The notes under the pieces are model-generated. The model ran no database searches. It saw only the letters and a list, made by a program, of their open reading frames with translations, and was not told the DNA's origin. Made by a program: the position numbers and the translations under genes. DNA of 64,000 bases from an uncultured Bacteroidia bacterium (GTDB lineage: Bacteria; Bacteroidota; Bacteroidia; Bacteroidales; UBA932): the NCBI GenBank assembly GCA_902782225.1, contig CACZMF010000008.1:23033-87032 (forward strand). The letters run 5' to 3'. This document shows, in pieces, positions 7,658-16,295 of this stretch. The stretch's first letter is position 1. The number at the start of each line of letters is the position of its first letter.

Positions 7658-9071
7658 AGACACTCTGAAACAACTATTCGAGTCCTACACCGGGCAGGAG
7701 CTCTCACAGACCGTGGAACTTCCCACATCCGGCAGCCACCGGCGTTATTTCCGCCTGAAGGGAGGCAACATTTCGCTGGTCGGAGTGCTGGGCACCAACC
7801 GCGACGAGAACCGGGCCTTCATAGGGCTTTCCCGCCATTTCAAGGAAAAGGGCATCAATGTCCCCACGGTCCATGCGGTCTCGGACGACGAAATGTCGTA
7901 TATCCAGGAAGACCTTGGCGAGAAGATGCTCTTCGACCAGCTGTCGCAGGGACGCGAAAGCGGCCTCTACAGTTCCTATGAGACGAATCTGCTCTGCCGC
8001 ACCATAGAGCAACTCCCGAAAATACAGTTCAAGGGCGCCGAGGGCCTGGACTGGAGCATATGCTTCCCCCAGCCGGAGTTCGACGGGCGCATGATAGATT
8101 TCGACCTCAACTATTTCAAATACTGCTTCCTCAAGGCCACCGGGCTGGAATTCAACGAGACCCTGCTCCAGGACGATTTCGACAAGTTCAAGGCCGACCT
8201 GCTGGAGGATTGCGAGAACACCTTCCTCTACCGCGATTTCCAGGCCCGCAACGTGATCATACGCGACGGCGAGCCCTGGTTCATCGACTACCAGGGAGGC
8301 CGGCGCGGCCCCATCTACTACGATGTGGCGTCATTCATCTGGCAGGCCCGCTCCCGCTATCCCGAGGAGCTTAAACAGGAACTCATACGCACCTACCTGC
8401 GGGCACTTCGGAGCTACACCACCGTGGATGAAGAAAAGTTCATCGAGCGCCTGCGGCTGTTCGTGCTGTTCCGCACCCTCCAGGTGCTCGGGGCCTACGG
8501 TTTCAGGGGCTACTTCGAAAAGAAGCCGCACTTTCTCGCCAGCGTGCCCTACGCCCTGGACAACCTGCGCAGCCTGCTGAAGACCCCTTTCAGCGACTAC
8601 CCCTACATGAACGGCCTGCTGGAGAAGCTCACCACCATGCCGCAGTTCTACGAAATCGTGGAAGACAAGCGCCTCGAGGTACATATCTACAGCTTCGCCT
8701 ACAAAAAAGGCATTCCCGCCGACACCACTGGCAACGGAGGCGGCTACGTGTTCGACTGCCGGTCCATCAATAATCCCGGGAAATACGAGCACTACCGCCA
8801 GTTCAACGGCAACGACCCGGAGGTGATCAAGTTCCTGGAAGACGACGGCGAGGTCATAGTGTTCCTGAAGAGCGTCTACAAGCTGGTGGACGCCCACGTG
8901 GAGCGCTTCATAGAGCGCAAGTTCACCCACCTGCAGGTCTGCTTCGGCTGCACCGGAGGCCAGCACCGTTCGGTGTTCTGCGCCGAGCACCTTGCGAGGC
9001 ATCTTTCAGAAAAATACGACGTGAAGGTGAAACTCACGCACCGCGAACTGGACATCGAGAAGAGCCTATGA
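7650..9071 (+). CDS. AmgK-like amino-sugar kinase fused to a RapZ C-terminal domain
   Basis: 473 residues. The N-terminal 310 form an aminoglycoside-phosphotransferase/choline-kinase fold: catalytic loop YRDFQARN near 193-200 and the metal-binding DYQGG near 212. AmgK of this fold phosphorylates MurNAc/GlcNAc at C1. The C-terminus from about 340 is a RapZ-type domain: SFAYKKGIP, VFDCRSINNP, and CFGCTGGQHRS near 433, which in E. coli RapZ senses GlcN6P; the RapZ Walker-A half is absent. The downstream gene overlaps by 4 bases and resembles MurU, the usual partner. The inferred role is peptidoglycan sugar salvage with an attached amino-sugar-phosphate sensor. Such genes are easily mislabelled as RapZ. 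Confidence 0.82.
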   Translation: MTEDTLKQLFESYTGQELSQTVELPTSGSHRRYFRLKGGNISLVGVLGTNRDENRAFIGLSRHFKEKGINVPTVHAVSDDEMSYIQEDLGEKMLFDQLSQGRESGLYSSYETNLLCRTIEQLPKIQFKGAEGLDWSICFPQPEFDGRMIDFDLNYFKYCFLKATGLEFNETLLQDDFDKFKADLLEDCENTFLYRDFQARNVIIRDGEPWFIDYQGGRRGPIYYDVASFIWQARSRYPEELKQELIRTYLRALRSYTTVDEEKFIERLRLFVLFRTLQVLGAYGFRGYFEKKPHFLASVPYALDNLRSLLKTPFSDYPYMNGLLEKLTTMPQFYEIVEDKRLEVHIYSFAYKKGIPADTTGNGGGYVFDCRSINNPGKYEHYRQFNGNDPEVIKFLEDDGEVIVFLKSVYKLVDAHVERFIERKFTHLQVCFGCTGGQHRSVFCAEHLARHLSEKYDVKVKLTHRELDIEKSL

Positions 9072-9811
9072 AAGCGATGGTGTTCGCAGCAGGGCTCGGC
9101 ACACGGCTCAAGCCCATCACCGACAGCATACCGAAGGCGCTCGTGCCGGTGTGCGGCGACCCCCTGCTGGGGCACGTCCTCCGCAAGCTGGTGGCTTCCG
9201 GCTACGACGACATCGTGGTCAATGTCCACCATTTTGCCGGGCAGATCCGCGAATACCTTGATTCCCACGACTTTGGAGTGCGCATCAGCGTGTCGGACGA
9301 AAGCGACCTGCTGCGGGAGACCGGCGGCGCGGTGCGGCACGCCCGCCCGCTTCTGGAAGGCGGCGGCAACTTTTTGATCCACAACGTGGACATCATTTCC
9401 GACCTGGACCTGCAGTGGTTTCGGAATGCTTGCCGGCCCGAGGCACTCGCCACCCTGCTCGTCAGCGACAGGCAGACGCAGCGCTACTTCCTTTTCGACG
9501 ACTCCATGAGGCTCGTCGGCTGGACCAACCTGGCAAGCGGAGAAGTCCGGAGCCCGTACCCCGGCCTGGACGCGGGCAAATGCAGGCGCCTTGCATTTTC
9601 CGGCATCCACAACATATCGCCCCGTATATTCGAGGTATTCGATTCCTACGGCTGCCCCGAACGCTTCTCCATCGTGGATTTCTACCTCAGGGCCTGCGCC
9701 GAATACCCCATTTATGGCGTTGTCCCCGGGAGCATCACTTTAATCGACGTGGGCAAGCTGGATTCGCTTGCGCTGGCCGAACAGCTGTGCACTAAGCTCT
9801 GCTGCCGATGA
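9068..9811 (+). CDS. murU: Nucleotidyltransferase, MurU-like (MurNAc-1-phosphate uridylyltransferase)
   Basis: 247 residues with the sugar-1-phosphate nucleotidyltransferase start signature AAGLGTRLKPITDSIPKALVPV (split as AAGLGTRL, then PKALVPV) at residues 7-28, and the metal-binding Asp in HNVDIISDLD near 102-109. It ends in the short MurU-like form with no left-handed beta-helix acetyltransferase domain. ATGA overlap with the kinase gene and the kinase identity favour MurU, which converts MurNAc-1-P to UDP-MurNAc and bypasses de novo synthesis. A mannose- or glucose-1-P enzyme is the alternative. CotH follows with another 4-base overlap. Confidence 0.8.
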   Translation: MKAMVFAAGLGTRLKPITDSIPKALVPVCGDPLLGHVLRKLVASGYDDIVVNVHHFAGQIREYLDSHDFGVRISVSDESDLLRETGGAVRHARPLLEGGGNFLIHNVDIISDLDLQWFRNACRPEALATLLVSDRQTQRYFLFDDSMRLVGWTNLASGEVRSPYPGLDAGKCRRLAFSGIHNISPRIFEVFDSYGCPERFSIVDFYLRACAEYPIYGVVPGSITLIDVGKLDSLALAEQLCTKLCCR

Positions 9812-11163
9812 GACGTTTTATTCCGGTCCTGCTTGCCGCGCTGTGGCTCAGCAGCTGCACGCCTTCCGGAACGGACATGCCCCAGGTCCCGGAAGACAGG
9901 CCGGACAATGTGGACTGGGAGGCCGCATATTCCTATGTATTCGACAGCTCGGTGATTCCTGAAATCCACCTGAAGTTCAAGGAAGAAGAGTGGAACAAGC
10001 TTCTTCGCGCCTACGACAAGGATCCCGACAACAAAGAGTTCGTCCGGTGCGACGTGCTTTACATCAAGGGTGAAGACAGGCGGGAGATTCCTGCCGCCGG
10101 CATCAGGCTGCGGGGCAACACATCCCGGAGGCGCCCCGAGGGGGGCAAGGGCCAGATGCATGTGGGCAACAATCCCGACTGGCACCACGCCCACTTTTCC
10201 CTCGACCTCCACTACTACGAGAAAAACTGGCTCCACACCATCGAAGGCGTGCGGCAGGTGGACCTCAAGTGGTTCAAGGACGACCCTTCCTACACCCGGG
10301 AGATCTACTGCTACGACCTTTTCCACCGCTTCGGAGTCTGGACCGCCGTCCACGACGTCTATGCCCGGCTGTGGGTGCGCGTGGGCGGAAGCCGCGAGGC
10401 CTACTACGGCGTGTACGGCCTGCTTGAGCACATAGACAAGAACTACCTGCGCGCACGCAAGGAGCTCCTGTCTTCGGCCGAGGGAAACCTTTGGAAAAAC
10501 AGCTATGGATGCGGCCTGCGCAGCAGCGGAGAAAAGTTCGAGTTGAAATGCGGCGCCGACCCCGGGCAGGCCAGGCGGCAGCTGGACGATTTCATCCACA
10601 AGCTCAACAGCTATTCAAATGACGTCTTCTACAACTGGATAGAGTCGGTCGTGGACATCGAGCTGTTCCTCCGCACCTACGCGGTGAATGTTGCCGTCGG
10701 AATGTGGGACGACTACTGGAACAATTCCAACAACTATTATCTGTATTTCACTCCGGAGGGCCGGTTCTTCTTTATCCCCTTCGACTACGACAACACGCTT
10801 GGCACGAGCCTCCAGTGCGGGGTGCAGAGCGATGCCGGGCGGCACGACCCCCTTGGCTGGGGCGAGGACCGCAACCCTCTTGTGGCAAAGATACTGTCCC
10901 GTCCGCAGTGGCGCAGCATGTACATAGGATTCCTTCGTGAGCTTACCACATCTTCGGGCCTGAGCACACCTGCATCGGCCCGGGATCGCATCCTTTCCTG
11001 GCAGGAGAGGATTGCGCCGCTTGTTGCCAACGACACGGGAGAAGATATGAAGATAGAAGACCGTCCAGCCCCCTGGGGCAACCACGGAGAGTACAGGCTG
11101 ACTACCTTCGGGAAAGACAATTTCTTCCAGGCCAAGGCCGAATCCGTGGTCAATTCCCAGTGA
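9808..11163 (+). CDS. CotH-family kinase-like lipoprotein
   Basis: 451 residues, lipobox signal peptide (…LSSC, Cys16). CotH features are visible: the segment GIRLRGNTS near 105, YGVYGLLEHIDKNYL near 200-214 in place of the nucleotide-loop Lys/Glu region, and the metal-binding FIPFDYDNTLG near 312-323 preceded by DDYWNNSNNYYLY. CotH proteins are atypical kinases that phosphorylate secreted proteins in spores; in Bacteroidetes lipoprotein forms the target is unknown. Last gene of the salvage operon, overlapping murU by 4 bases and the opposite-strand gene by 14 bases. Confidence 0.88.
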   Translation: MRRFIPVLLAALWLSSCTPSGTDMPQVPEDRPDNVDWEAAYSYVFDSSVIPEIHLKFKEEEWNKLLRAYDKDPDNKEFVRCDVLYIKGEDRREIPAAGIRLRGNTSRRRPEGGKGQMHVGNNPDWHHAHFSLDLHYYEKNWLHTIEGVRQVDLKWFKDDPSYTREIYCYDLFHRFGVWTAVHDVYARLWVRVGGSREAYYGVYGLLEHIDKNYLRARKELLSSAEGNLWKNSYGCGLRSSGEKFELKCGADPGQARRQLDDFIHKLNSYSNDVFYNWIESVVDIELFLRTYAVNVAVGMWDDYWNNSNNYYLYFTPEGRFFFIPFDYDNTLGTSLQCGVQSDAGRHDPLGWGEDRNPLVAKILSRPQWRSMYIGFLRELTTSSGLSTPASARDRILSWQERIAPLVANDTGEDMKIEDRPAPWGNHGEYRLTTFGKDNFFQAKAESVVNSQ

Positions 11164-12385
11164 CCTTCAGCCTCCCCACCGCCTGCTCAAGGCCGACCGT
11201 GGGCTCTATGATATTGTAGTCTTTCCAGAAATCGGGATCGGAGTAGAAAGACGCCTTGTCGGCAAGGGACGAAGATGAGCCGAAGGCCTCGGCGCGGCTG
11301 ATTTTTGTCACTTCCCCGCGCTCACGGCGGTTTGTCACCACCATTTCGGCCACCGCGGTGAACTCCGTGGCAAACAGCCGCCTGCGCCAGTCGCAGTTGA
11401 AGCGGAACAGGGTCTTCAGGTAGCTTATACGGGTCTTCCCTCCTTCGGTCTTATAGTCCAGCAGAAGCGTCATTTCCTTGGGCTTGAAACGCAGTCCCGG
11501 AGGACGTCGCACAAGCATCGCCCCGATTGCCTTGCCCTCGTCGGACATGTCGAGCGAAAGCTCTATCCTGGTGAAAGCCAGGGTCTCGCGGTCGATATAG
11601 ACGGTGCCGTTCTGCAGGGCTATCGGGGCCTCGCGGGCAGGAGACAGGCGGATGACAAACTGCATCCTGCCGTCTATGGGGCGCGGCTCCAGCATCTCAA
11701 GGCGGTAGAAGTCGAGGGCGTCGGTGTCCAGCACTATGCCGCGGGTCTTTACAATATCTAGATCGACGGACATCACAGGGCCTCCCACCACCTTCACGCC
11801 AAGGGTGTCGGCCTTGCGGGGGCTGGTCAGAAGACGGCTCTTCACCACGGCAGCGCGGTCGCGTCCGAAGGCATCGGAGAATGATGATTTATACATTTTC
11901 GTGACCGCTTCGGACACATAGATGAAGCGCTGGCGTTTACGCACGGTCTCGCGATAGAAGCAGTCGAAGAGTTCAGGCTCAGACGGGCAGTTGTCGGGGA
12001 TACGGTATATGGCCTGACGCAGGATGGCCAGCGGATCGCCGGACACTACGAGCGAAGGATCCAGGGTCAGGTTGCCCCGTTTCAGGCGCACCCGCATCAC
12101 CTCGCCCGCCTCAGGCACTTCCAGGCTGAGAGTCTCATAGCCCAGACAACTGAAATTCAAGGAATTCAAGGGCTTGTCCGACTTTATCACGAAGGTGCCG
12201 TCGTCGTTGGAGACCGTCGCATAACTGGTGCCGGGCACGGACACTGCCACGGCAGGGATGATGCGTCCGGAATCAGCATCGCGCACCACGCCCCTTGCGC
12301 TGAAGCGCAGGCTGTCCGACTGGCCATGCAGGCAGGCGGGAAGGAGCAGCGCCAGGCAACAGAGCATATTATATAACTTGTTCAT
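11150..12385 (-). CDS. Secreted protein with N-terminal carboxypeptidase-regulatory-like domain
   Basis: 411 residues from the ATG at 12385 (MNKLYNML), which gives a clean signal peptide ending near LHGQ; an upstream open extension overlaps the promoter. Residues 27-100 form a CarboxypepD_reg-like beta-sandwich (ARGVVRDADSGRIIPAVAVSVPG). The rest resembles the beta-rich outer-membrane-associated Bacteroidetes proteins with a YRETVRKRQRFIYVSEAV segment; I recognise the type but no function. It is convergent with cotH. Confidence 0.7.
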   Translation of the reverse strand: MNKLYNMLCCLALLLPACLHGQSDSLRFSARGVVRDADSGRIIPAVAVSVPGTSYATVSNDDGTFVIKSDKPLNSLNFSCLGYETLSLEVPEAGEVMRVRLKRGNLTLDPSLVVSGDPLAILRQAIYRIPDNCPSEPELFDCFYRETVRKRQRFIYVSEAVTKMYKSSFSDAFGRDRAAVVKSRLLTSPRKADTLGVKVVGGPVMSVDLDIVKTRGIVLDTDALDFYRLEMLEPRPIDGRMQFVIRLSPAREAPIALQNGTVYIDRETLAFTRIELSLDMSDEGKAIGAMLVRRPPGLRFKPKEMTLLLDYKTEGGKTRISYLKTLFRFNCDWRRRLFATEFTAVAEMVVTNRRERGEVTKISRAEAFGSSSSLADKASFYSDPDFWKDYNIIEPTVGLEQAVGRLKVTGN

Positions 12386-12411
12386 TTTCCAACGATAAGG
12401 CTGGTCTTCCA

Positions 12412-12419
12412 CAAATATA
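12412..12419 (-). promoter_or_regulatory. -7 box of the CarboxypepD_reg-like gene
   Basis: TATATTTG on the minus strand, 27 bases before ATG 12385. No clear TTG was found at the -33 position. Confidence 0.5.
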
Positions 12420-12442
12420 GTCTTTTTCTTTCATTTTCTTCT

Positions 12443-12450
12443 TATATTTG
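12443..12450 (+). promoter_or_regulatory. -7 box directly in front of the barrel gene start
   Basis: TATATTTG ends only 4 bases before ATG 12455, so transcription would begin at or next to the start codon. A TTG at the expected -33 position is not clear. Confidence 0.5.
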
Positions 12451-12454
12451 TCAT

Positions 12455-13171
12455 ATGAAAAGAATTGCAACAATAATCGCGGCGCTTTGCCTGCTTTCCG
12501 CAGTTGCCGCAGCCCAGAACTACACCGACATCGAGATTTCTTCCGGCGACAAGGTAGAATCCAAACTCCGTCTCGTTTTCCCCATGCACTTCGGGCTCTC
12601 CACCCTGGTGAATCCGACCTACAACGGCCCCTGGGCCTCGACTGGGCACGGGCAGTTCCTCAATACACAACTCTACCGCAATTTCAACTACGGCATCGAA
12701 CCCATCGGGCTCCGCTTCTACTCCAAGAAGAGCCCCTTCGAGTTCGGACTGGGCATCAGGCTCTCATTCATGGACTACTGCCTTGAGAATCCGGCCCTCA
12801 GCTTCCACCCCGTGGGCGGAGATTATGTGCCCTATGAAATAGTCTCCGAACAGCCCTCCTACAACGGCACGAAATCCAAGATCCACGCCAGCTACGTGGG
12901 CGTGCCCCTGAGGTTTTTCTTCAAGGCCGGCAAGGCAAAGCTCTACTCGGGCGTATCTGCCGAGTACATGTTCAACGGCTACACCAAGTACCGTGAGCCT
13001 AAGGCCCGCGTGACCACCAACGAGCTCTTCAACCGTCTGCGCGCAGGTGTCGAAGTCGGCGCAACCTACGGAATCATAGGAGTTTTCGCATCCTACAGCT
13101 TCTCTCCCCTGTTCGACGCCCGCTACAGCAACGCCACGGTGTTCAGCTTCGGCCTGACGCTCGGAATGTAA
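12455..13171 (+). CDS. Outer-membrane beta-barrel protein
   Basis: 238 residues: signal peptide MKRIATIIAALCLLSAVAAA, then alternating amphipathic strands with many aromatic girdle residues and a terminal strand ATVFSFGLTLGM that fits a beta-barrel C-terminus. It resembles the PorT-like outer-membrane barrel group, without a specific functional motif. The next gene begins 11 bases later, so barrel and GDPD lipoprotein are probably cotranscribed. Confidence 0.75.
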   Translation: MKRIATIIAALCLLSAVAAAQNYTDIEISSGDKVESKLRLVFPMHFGLSTLVNPTYNGPWASTGHGQFLNTQLYRNFNYGIEPIGLRFYSKKSPFEFGLGIRLSFMDYCLENPALSFHPVGGDYVPYEIVSEQPSYNGTKSKIHASYVGVPLRFFFKAGKAKLYSGVSAEYMFNGYTKYREPKARVTTNELFNRLRAGVEVGATYGIIGVFASYSFSPLFDARYSNATVFSFGLTLGM

Positions 13172-13182
13172 GGAAGCAAAAT

Positions 13183-14514
13183 ATGAAAAAACTGTTTATC
13201 CTTCTGGTCCTGGCCTGCTCCTGCTCCCCTGCTGTCCAGCGGCTCAGCGATTCTATGGCAGGGGTCCGCGACTATGTGCCCCGGTATGCGGTAATGGCCC
13301 ACAGGGGCTCAACCTACTGGGCCCCGGAGGAGACCGAAAGCGCCTGGCGCTGGGCTCGCGAGATGGGAGCGGACTACCTGGAGTCCGACCTTCAGTGCAC
13401 CAAGGACGGCGTGATTCTCGCCAACCACGACGTCAACCTCACGCGCACCACCGACATTGCCGCAGTCTTCGGCGAGGGGCTTCCCAGGAGCCGGGAAGAT
13501 TTTTACAAATCCCTGGGATTCAGCGAGTCCGATGCAAAGGAGCAGTGCTCCCGGGACCTGGAAACCTTCCAGCCCTACCAGGCTTCATCCTACTACTACG
13601 CCGAGCTCCTCACCCTGGACGCCGGCAGCTGGTTCAATGCCGCGCGGCCCGGCCAGGCTCGTCCCGCCTTCGCGGGCAGCCAGTACGTCTCGGCCCTGCA
13701 GGACCAGATCGCTTATGCCGAAGGAAAGAGGCTGCGCCGTGATGCCCGCGGCCGCCGCGTGCTCCCCTTCAAGCTTAAAGAGAGTTGCGCCGGCAAGACC
13801 CTGGGCCAGCTCAGCGCCTGCGCCAAGGAAAGCGGCAAGTATATGGAAATCATCGACTACGATTTCTCTTCCGCTTATGAGCCAGACCCTGCAGACACCG
13901 GCAACCGCCCCGGCATCTACATAGAATTCAAGGAGCCCGAAGTCAATCCGGAAGACATAGAGCAAAGGGTCTTCGACATCCTGGATGCCGCAGGCTGGAA
14001 TATCATCACCAAGCCCGCCACCGAGACCGCATTCCTGAAGGACGGCAAGGTCACGGTGGGCCTGACTTCCGGAAAGGTCATACTCCAGACCTTCTCCCGC
14101 GAGTCGTTATGCAGGGCCAACGCCATCTTCAAGGCCCGCGTGCCCATGTGCTTCCTGCTCTGGCGCAGCGACTGGAACGGCGAGCTCGACAAGCCCGGCA
14201 GCTATGCGGACATACTGAAATGGGCGCAGGACAACGGAGCCCACATCATCGGTCCCTCGATTTCGGGCGCGCCCAACGACTACGAGGAGCTCGACGCCCA
14301 GTGGCAGGCCGAACTGGTCCACAAGGCCGGAATGCTCAACCACCCTTATTCCTTCGACACCGTGGAACAGATGGAAGAGCACGCACGGCGCAGCGACGGC
14401 TACTTCACCAACCGTTCGGAACTGACCATTAATTACTTGATCCAGCACGGAATGAGGAATTCCGATATCGAAGTTCCAGACGCGGAAGCAACACTAAACC
14501 GCCTGGGGTATTGA
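13183..14514 (+). CDS. Glycerophosphodiester phosphodiesterase family lipoprotein
   Basis: 443 residues with a lipobox near LVLAC (Cys12). The GDPD TIM-barrel signature is present: MAHRGSTYWAPEETESAW near 38-55 (His-Arg catalytic pair and Glu), then YLESDLQCTKDGVILANHD near 66-84 (metal Glu/Asp and catalytic His). GDPDs hydrolyse glycerophosphodiesters to glycerol-3-phosphate and an alcohol. An insertion of about 130 residues between the second and later strands makes it longer than the usual 250-350 residues. It lies outside the cytoplasm, so it would act on exogenous or periplasmic lipid head groups. Confidence 0.88.
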   Translation: MKKLFILLVLACSCSPAVQRLSDSMAGVRDYVPRYAVMAHRGSTYWAPEETESAWRWAREMGADYLESDLQCTKDGVILANHDVNLTRTTDIAAVFGEGLPRSREDFYKSLGFSESDAKEQCSRDLETFQPYQASSYYYAELLTLDAGSWFNAARPGQARPAFAGSQYVSALQDQIAYAEGKRLRRDARGRRVLPFKLKESCAGKTLGQLSACAKESGKYMEIIDYDFSSAYEPDPADTGNRPGIYIEFKEPEVNPEDIEQRVFDILDAAGWNIITKPATETAFLKDGKVTVGLTSGKVILQTFSRESLCRANAIFKARVPMCFLLWRSDWNGELDKPGSYADILKWAQDNGAHIIGPSISGAPNDYEELDAQWQAELVHKAGMLNHPYSFDTVEQMEEHARRSDGYFTNRSELTINYLIQHGMRNSDIEVPDAEATLNRLGY

Positions 14515-14540
14515 TAATTCAAAAATAATACTTATATTTG
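14511..14540 (+). promoter_or_regulatory. Promoter of tRNA-Val
   Basis: TTG (14511-14513), 19 bases, TATATTTG (14533-14540), then 16 bases to the mature tRNA end. The -33 box overlaps the stop region of the GDPD gene. Confidence 0.75.
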
Positions 14541-14556
14541 CAGTCCCAATTTGGAC

Positions 14557-14631
14557 AGGGGCGTAGCTCAGCTGGTTTAGAGCGCTTCAGTCACATTGAA
14601 GAGGTCGTCGGTTCGAATCCGACCGTCCCTA
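14557..14631 (+). tRNA. tRNA-Val (anticodon CAC)
   Basis: A full cloverleaf folds by eye. Acceptor AGGGGCG (14557-14563) pairs with CGTCCCT (14624-14630) with one G-T wobble; D stem GCTC/GAGC; anticodon stem CTTCA/TGAAG with loop GTCACAT giving anticodon CAC at 14592-14594; T stem GTCGG/CCGAC with loop TTCGAAT; discriminator A. CCA is not encoded. It reads GUG codons. Confidence 0.93.
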
Positions 14632-14632
14632 C

Positions 14633-14661
14633 AAAAAAGCAGCCGTCGAGGCTGCTTTTTT
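14633..14661 (+). terminator. Rho-independent terminator after tRNA-Val
   Basis: GCAGCC (14639-14644), 5-base loop, GGCTGC (14650-14655), flanked by six A and six T. The symmetry lets it also serve the convergent beta-helix gene. Confidence 0.88.
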
Positions 14662-14678
14662 GTGTCCGGTCCTAAGGA

Positions 14679-16220
14679 CTACTGAGGCATCTGGGCGCCG
14701 TAGCCGGCCACCTTGCCGAACAGGTCCTTTGCCTTCTCCCAAGGATACTTGTTGCAGTACATGCTGGGACGCACGATCTCGGAACCCTGCTGGTTCAGGC
14801 CGAACATGCGGTTCACCTGGTTGGCTGCAGAATTGGCGTTGTAGCTCTCGGACTGAATGATCTCCAGGGACATATAACCTTCGAGATAAGACTTGTCGAT
14901 AGCGTTGATGAATGCCTTTTCGCTCTCGGGGAGGTCTCTGTTGCCTTCGTACTTGGGGCCGATCTGCTCGGCCTCCTCGATGCGGGCGGCAGGGACGGAA
15001 ATCGAAGCGGCGCCCATGGCGGCGATTTCAAGGTCGCGCTTGTTGGCGAAATAGTAGTTGTCGTAGAGGTTGCTGACCTTGAGCTTCTCCATCTCCTTGT
15101 TGCTTTCATAGAAAACGCGCTCTACGCCGCAGTTGCTGTTGCATCCGAAGATGTTGTTGTGGACGTCGATGGTGCGGATGCCGTTCATGAAACGGAAGCC
15201 CTGGCCCATATCCTCAAAGGCCTTGGTGCGGGTCCAGGTGAACATCACGGTGTTGTGGTGGAAGTCGAGGGAGACCTGCTCGATGTCGGCATCCCTGACG
15301 TTGCCCTTGACCTGGCAGGCCGAGTAGCGGCAGGCCACGAATACGTTGTTGCAGACTTCCATGTGGCCCTTGCCCATCAGGGCGCAGATGCCATAGTCGC
15401 GGCAGTTCACGAACACGCAGTTGGAGACGCGCACATTGCCTTCCACGTCCATGTGGAGGGCATATTCATCTCCGCTGGAGAAGCCCTCGAGAGGAAGGCT
15501 GGGATTGGCGTCCGGCTCCACGAAGCGGCCGGTCAGGACGCCTTCGTTGGGGGTGCCCGTGGCCACTTCCTTGACGTTCTTCACGAAATAGCGGTTGTTC
15601 TCACCGAGATCGAAGGTGAAGCCGTCGATCACCACAGTGCCCACGGGACCGACGTATCCGTAGGGACGCCTTGCATTGATGTTCATCAGGGGCGCGGTGA
15701 ATTTCTGGTCGTAGGGCTGGATCCTGGTCACGAACCTGATCACGTCCCTCTGGCTGAAATCGGTGGAGTAACCGCCGTAGATGCTGATGAATTTGCCGGG
15801 TTCGTGGGATGAATCGGCGAACTTGCCGCTTTCCACGTAGCCGCGGTCCATGTTGCCGAGGTAGTTGCCTTCGGCGACGAGGATCTGGTCATTCTCCTCG
15901 GCTGCGTTGATTGCCTTCTGGAGGTCCTTCATGGCGGTGGTGGGGCTAAGGCCGTCCGCACGGGCTGAACCGGTGGAGACGCTCACATAAAGGGTTTTGC
16001 CCTTGATTTCGGTGTTGATGGCTTTCTGCGCTGCCTTGTCGGCGGCATCCTGCTTACCTTTTTCAACGGCATTCTGCACGCCCTTGCGCGCTTCATTCCT
16101 GGCTGCTCCGCTGACTTTGTTGCCTATCGAGCGGAGAATGCCGGACGGGGTCTGGGCGGACGCAGGCTGCATGGCTGCAACAGCGAGAAAAGCTGCGAGA
16201 ATCAGAGTAAATCTTTTCAT
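14679..16220 (-). CDS. Secreted right-handed parallel beta-helix protein
   Basis: 513 residues from ATG 16220 (MKRFTLILAAFLAVAAM, signal peptide to …ASA). After an amphipathic helical segment (about 25-70) the body reads like a DUF1565-type parallel beta-helix: GKTLYVSVSTGSARADGLSPTTAMKDLQKAINAAEENDQIL is the typical first coil with KDLQKAINAA, followed by rungs such as VVIDGFTFD, VRVSNCVFVNC and MEVCNNVFVAC. Such folds are found in pectate-lyase-like enzymes and surface structural proteins; no catalytic residues are evident. Its own promoter lies at 16252-16282. Confidence 0.75.
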   Translation of the reverse strand: MKRFTLILAAFLAVAAMQPASAQTPSGILRSIGNKVSGAARNEARKGVQNAVEKGKQDAADKAAQKAINTEIKGKTLYVSVSTGSARADGLSPTTAMKDLQKAINAAEENDQILVAEGNYLGNMDRGYVESGKFADSSHEPGKFISIYGGYSTDFSQRDVIRFVTRIQPYDQKFTAPLMNINARRPYGYVGPVGTVVIDGFTFDLGENNRYFVKNVKEVATGTPNEGVLTGRFVEPDANPSLPLEGFSSGDEYALHMDVEGNVRVSNCVFVNCRDYGICALMGKGHMEVCNNVFVACRYSACQVKGNVRDADIEQVSLDFHHNTVMFTWTRTKAFEDMGQGFRFMNGIRTIDVHNNIFGCNSNCGVERVFYESNKEMEKLKVSNLYDNYYFANKRDLEIAAMGAASISVPAARIEEAEQIGPKYEGNRDLPESEKAFINAIDKSYLEGYMSLEIIQSESYNANSAANQVNRMFGLNQQGSEIVRPSMYCNKYPWEKAKDLFGKVAGYGAQMPQ

Positions 16221-16251
16221 TTCTATAATGTTTAGTGGTTTAGTCGTTTCG

Positions 16252-16282
16252 CAAATATAGCAAACCCGGACCAATAATTCAA
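16252..16282 (-). promoter_or_regulatory. Promoter of the beta-helix gene
   Basis: On the minus strand TTG (16282-16280), 20 bases, TATATTTG (16259-16252), then about 31 bases to ATG 16220. It separates this gene from the rha genes upstream. Confidence 0.7.
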
Positions 16283-16295
16283 GTATCGGGCCAGT

